Assembly (NCBI GenBank): GCA_037447655.1
Contig: JBBHKE010003125.1
Location: 156,027 to 175,308 of the forward strand
Direction: 5' to 3'
Origin: Zygnema cylindricum
Lineage: Eukaryota > Streptophyta > Zygnematophyceae > Zygnematales > Zygnemataceae
Length of the DNA stretch: 19,282 nucleotides
This document shows positions 15,872 through 19,282 of the stretch, one piece after another. The notes below the pieces were generated by a model, which saw nothing but the letters and a program-made list of their open reading frames with translations, was not told where the DNA came from and did not search any database. Each line of letters opens with the position of its first letter. Positions within the stretch are counted from its first letter, which is position 1. The position numbers and the translations under genes were made by a program.

Positions 15872-18800
15872 GTAAGTTTTTCTCTTTTCTTTTGTTTTTT
15901 TTTCCGAGTGTATGTGTTAATTCACAGTGTGCACATTACATTCGTAGAATGAATGGTCGTCAAAGCATTGTCATGAAAGTGAAAACTTGTGCATGTTTTT
16001 TCGATGGATGCATTGTTCAAAATCCAAAATTTATTGGGGAAACCATGTCATAGAATAAATGTTTGATGTTTTCCCACATCATATGTTAACCTCTCTATAA
16101 ACTTTTAATAATGGATTTGCAACGCGTCTTACATAGCATTATGAAGTATTACAAATTGTAAAAATTGGGAATTACATTCAACATTATTGACGTCAATTGA
16201 TGGTTCATATTTTTCCATATCTAACATAATAAGGATCCAGAAAATAATATCTTTTACACCACATGAAATAATGGTCAATCCCACCAGCTATGGAAAGTTC
16301 AAAGGATTTTGTGTGGACAACTCTGTAAATATCTTATCTCGTACAAAAATACTAAATCCCAGTAATAATACTGAATAAATGTAATATAATATAAGAAAAA
16401 TACTGAATCCCACTTGCTAATGGTGTGACATACGAACGTATCATGTGATCAACTTCTAATATATGCTGACTTAAAAAAAAAATGATATTTTGGGTCAGCC
16501 GGAAATTGCGACTACGGAGCTCTCTCGGCGACGGCCTATGGGAGCATGGCGACAGCTGTCAGCTCTGCACTCTACCTGAATGGGACGACGTGTGGGGCAT
16601 GTTATGAGGTAAATGAAAATAATAATAATGTTTAACACAAGTTAGCAACAATAATGATAACGTTTTATCCTTGCATTTGTTTGGTAGCATTTCTTGGTTG
16701 TTATCGTAGTTTTTTCCTCGATTTTTTTGATTTTTCCTGGTTTTTGCGGAGTCTTTGAGGTTGTCTAATTTTGAGGTTGTCTAATTTTGAGGATTCTAAG
16801 GATTGTAAAAACGAAACCTTTTCACCTCTTCCTTTTTTCTGATCCATGTTATTGTCATTATTTTTTCCGCGCCTTTTTTTTTTTCGGGCAGGTGATGTGC
16901 ACAAGCAGTCCCCTGTGTTCTGGAAAACCCGTGACAGTGACGGTGACGGATTCGTGTCCCGGAGGAGGAGACCCTAATTGGTGTGGAGACGGAAACATAC
17001 ATTTTGATATGACAAAAGAGGCTTTCCAATCCATGGCGGTGGATGGAGAGGAGAAGAATTTCCCAAATTACTTCGAGCAGCTTTTGTATAGAAGGTCCGT
17101 ACATGGCTGTACATCTATTTTGTCTTCATCGTCTTTATTCTTTTGCTGACTTCACCTTCATTGTTTTTTTCTTTCATCTTCATTAGTTGCTGACACCTTC
17201 TTCCTAGCTTGCTGACACCTTCTTCCTTGTATGCTGACATCAGCTGCGTGGTTTGATGAAGTCATTTTCATCATTTGCTGACATCATCTCCCTTTGTTGC
17301 CGATGCCAACTTCATCACTTGCTGACAAGACGTGACATCACAGTTAGTCTCTTCTCTTACAGCTGCACGGTTCATCGTCGTCTTCCTTTCTTGCTGATGT
17401 CGTCTTGTTGTTACCGCAAACACAAAGTTGTGTTACAAACATGGTTCGGAATTTATTTTACCTCTTTAATTGTGAGCGCGAACAATAAACGTTGTTTTAC
17501 AAATATCTTTTCATCATTCGATGATGTCACCTTCGTCCCTCGCTGGCGCCATACTGTTCTCTGTCGCCACTTTCCTTCTTTGCTGAGGTCTTCCTTTTTG
17601 CCCTCTGACTCCATCTTTTTCATTCGCTGACATCATCTTGTGTTTGCTGACGTCATGCAGAGTGGACTGCAGCTACCCGAGGAGAAATGTGCGGCTCGCG
17701 TTCAAAAAGGGGAGCAACCCGTATTGGATCGGCCTCCTCCCTCGAGATGTGGGAGGCCCCGGAATCATCACCCACGCCAGTATCCAAACTGTATGGTTTT
17801 TTTCTTCTTTTTGAAAAATAGTTACTTCGTTTTTTTAACGTTTTTCTGTTGTTTTTTCCGTTTATGCCTGTTCTAACCCGGAAATTTTTTGTGGTTTTCT
17901 CGCATTTATGGCATTGCGTCACGCGACGTTGAAAATTCCCGCCATAAACAGTATTATTATTTTGTGAATTAGTGGCTTATATTTAACATTATATTTATTG
18001 TTTATGCATTTGTGAAATCATTTGTTTATCATATATCTGTTTTGACTTATGTGTGCAGTTTGTATGTTTTTCTTACCACTATCGTGAAAGTCGTAGGAGA
18101 GGCACTTTTTATTTTATTATTTTTTTTCCCTCGGAAGCGATAAATCCTTCATCCCTAACATTTTTCTTTATTTCCTTATAAATCTTTCAGTCAGATTCCG
18201 ATGTTTTTCTACCGATGAATCACAGCAATTGGGGTGCGCTATTTGAAATTGATCCGCCAAAAGGACCGTTCAAAGGTCCTTTCACTGTTAGATTGGAGAA
18301 TAAAAATACAAGTGAGTAAAAAAGTTTATTCTTACATATATATATATGTAATTTGAAAAAAGAGAACCTGTTTTAACCATTTTCTAATAGATGTTGTTCT
18401 TATCCATATTTTAACAACTTAGGAAAAAGCAGCAACCACAGATTTTTTTATAAGTTCATATTTTAGCGGAATTCCGTCCAACAAAAAAAATAGACAAAAA
18501 AATGCCCCAAATTAGAGGAAAAAAAAAGTTTAGATGTTCAATGTATCAATATTTTGACAAAATCCGTAAACGAAGTCCGTAAGAATAATCAATTATTCCA
18601 TTTTTCTTTCATTGTTTCTTTTACAAATAATCCATTATTCCATTTTTGTTTCATTGTTTATTCTTGTTGAATTTATTTTCAATTTTCTTATTATAGATGT
18701 TGTTCTTATCCATATTTTAACAACGTGAGAAAAAACAATAACAATAATTTCTTTATAAGTTCATAATTTAGCGGAGATTTTTCCGGAATTCCGTCACAAA

Positions 18801-19282
18801 ATAAACAAAAACACACACACACAAAAAAAGTTTAGATGTTCGATGTATCGATATTCTGAAAAAATCCGTACATATAGTCCATGAAAATAATCCGTAATGA
18901 AAATAATCCGTTATTTCATTTTTCTTTTTTTTGTTTATTTTACAGGCGAAATGATCACATGTCCCAACAAACTACCGGAGACTTATGACTACACAACGAC
19001 ATACGATTGCGGGGCACAATTTAGGAGAAAAAACAAAAACCCCCTTGACCCCAAAGATAGACCACCTCTTACAAAATCACCTCGGAAAACCCCAAAACCA
19101 CAACCTCCAAAACCCCAACCTCCAAAACCCCAACCTCCAAAACCCCAATCTCCAAAACCCCAACCTCCAAAACCCCAATCTCCAAAAACCCCAATATTAA
19201 GACCTCCCTTTCCAGAAGGCAACATTCTGAGAAACCCTCCCAAACAGCAAAGTCCACCGACAAGTCCTCCAAACGGTCAGTC
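15721..19282 (+). CDS. Beta-expansin-like protein with proline-rich C-terminal extension; six or more exons, 3' end beyond the window
   Basis: Exons 15721-15871, 16499-16608, 16892-17094, 17661-17790, 18191-18311 and 18946-19282 (open at the edge) join in one frame for about 350 aa. Seen: a signal peptide ([20 protein letters not shown]..., cut probably after TKA), a WY motif, GNCDYG opening the Cys-rich domain 1, [40 protein letters not shown] and GGPG at the domain junction, then [13 protein letters not shown] and GPFTVRL in the CBM63-like domain 2. The [23 protein letters not shown] and GPF-VRL motifs point to EXPB rather than EXPA. Known of the family: secreted, non-hydrolytic wall loosening. 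The proline-rich tail after CGAQF is extra. All splice sites are GT-AG and the frame is intact. Product family is confident; the tail's role (wall anchoring or cross-linking) is inference. Confidence 0.9.
15872..16498 (+). other. Right expansin intron 1
   Basis: 627 bp, AT-rich. An open frame at 16187-16378 inside it resembles nothing known and is not called. The words AATACTRAATCCCA occur at 16349 and 16399. No transposon was seen. Confidence 0.7.
16499..16608 (+). CDS. Right expansin exon 2 (start of domain 1)
   Basis: 110 nt, phase 1 to 0, acceptor TTGGGTCAG, donor GAG|GTAAAT. It encodes [20 protein letters not shown] through CGACYE with three cysteines. A TGCTGAC branch-site-like heptamer lies at 16464-16470, about 30 nt before the acceptor. 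Confidence 0.9.
16892..17094 (+). CDS. Right expansin exon 3 (core of domain 1, HFD)
   Basis: 203 nt, phase 0 to 2, acceptor TTTTCGGGCAG, donor AG|GTCCGT. It encodes [20 protein letters not shown], a Gly-rich loop with [16 protein letters not shown] and LLYRR. The HFD Asp, important in domain 1 of the family, is kept. Confidence 0.9.
17095..17660 (+). repeat. Right expansin intron 3 with a degenerate 22-bp repeat
   Basis: 566 bp. TGCTGAC heptamers start at 17144, 17188, 17210, 17232, 17276 and 17320, all multiples of 22 bp apart, with decayed copies at 17254 and 17298. Further copies at 17392, 17581, 17625 and 17645 are out of register. The typical unit is TTGCTGACATCATCTTCCTT. The last two lie just before the acceptor, where a branch site is expected. 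Confidence 0.8.
17661..17790 (+). CDS. Right expansin exon 4 (domain 1/2 junction)
   Basis: 130 nt, phase 2 to 0, acceptor GTCATGCAG, donor ACT|GTATGG. It encodes [20 protein letters not shown], then [17 protein letters not shown], the usual expansin linker into domain 2. Confidence 0.9.
18191..18311 (+). CDS. Right expansin exon 5 (CBM63-like domain 2)
   Basis: 121 nt, phase 0 to 1, acceptor ATCTTTCAG, donor A|GTGAGT. It encodes [20 protein letters not shown] and [15 protein letters not shown]. The WGA Trp, a likely wall-polymer contact in this family, is present. Confidence 0.9.
18389..18897 (+). repeat. 306-bp tandem duplication in right-gene intron 5
   Basis: AGATGTTGTTCTTATCCATA, TTTTAACAAC, TTTATAAGTTCATA, TTTAGCGGA, GGAATTCCGTC and AAAGTTTAGATGTTC occur in order at 18389-18593 and again at 18695-18897. 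The copies have diverged by small indels, including an ACACAC run in the second. Confidence 0.9.
18946..19282 (+). CDS. Right expansin exon 6 (end of domain 2 and Pro-rich tail), partial
   Basis: The acceptor TTTTACAG is followed by [26 protein letters not shown] and a basic linker. The tail then has about six PKPQ[PS]P-type repeats (15-nt units, 19094-19190) and runs on as proline-rich sequence to the window edge with no stop. The C-x15-C spacing matches the left gene. Confidence 0.88.
19094..19190 (+). repeat. 15-bp coding repeat in the proline-rich tail
   Basis: About six units of CCAAAACCCCAACCT-type sequence encode Pro-Lys-Pro-Gln-Pro/Ser pentapeptides within exon 6. Confidence 0.95.

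Noticed and set aside
16187-16378. 63-codon frame in right-gene intron 1
   Set aside because: AT-rich, no similarity noticed, and the paralogous intron has nothing comparable.

Overview
The window looks like nuclear DNA of a streptophyte (a land plant or a close algal relative). It carries two multi-exon genes of the expansin family, with GT-AG introns, plant-type translation starts and secretory signal peptides, in AT-rich DNA full of GA/CT microsatellites and small DNA transposons. I cannot name the species. There is no bacterial operon, rRNA, convincing tRNA gene or CRISPR array.

Layout. Positions 1-1658 are flank: a GA tract, a possible tRNA-derived SINE head near 262-310, a CT-rich stretch and AT-rich DNA downstream of the left gene. 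Positions 1659-5716 (minus strand) hold a six-exon, beta-expansin-like gene whose last exon adds a long Pro/Ser-rich tail. Its exon 2 has one extra base in a G5 run, which breaks the frame (pseudogene or assembly error). Its introns hold GA tracts, tetranucleotide repeats and a 15-copy, 41-bp minisatellite. Positions 5717-15720 are a 10-kb intergenic island with no recognisable gene, filled with nested non-autonomous elements. The main family has the terminal inverted repeat CACCGTGAATCGYTATTAGY and a TA target duplication; an empty site preserved in a paralogous repeat 2 kb away supports this. There are also two elements flanked by TTA with GGGTA termini (PIF/Harbinger-like), foldback elements, a perfect 56-bp palindrome and a 185-bp duplication close to the right gene. 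Positions 15721-19282 (plus strand) hold the second expansin, five complete exons and a sixth that runs off the window, again with a proline-rich tail (PKPQP-type repeats).

How the genes relate. The two are paralogues in head-to-head orientation. All five intron positions and phases match (1, 0, 2, 0, 1), and exons 1 and 4 have the same length in both (151 and 130 nt). Both encode signal peptide, GH45-like expansin domain 1 with an HFD motif, CBM63-like domain 2, a shared C-x15-C pair, then a low-complexity tail. The tails share no alignable sequence (extensin-like Pro-Lys-Gln repeats on the right, Ser/Pro clusters with a duplicated acidic module on the left). The inferred role is a secreted wall-loosening protein with a C-terminal anchoring or cross-linking domain. 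Gene structures come from reading frames, splice signals and the agreement between the paralogues, without transcript data.
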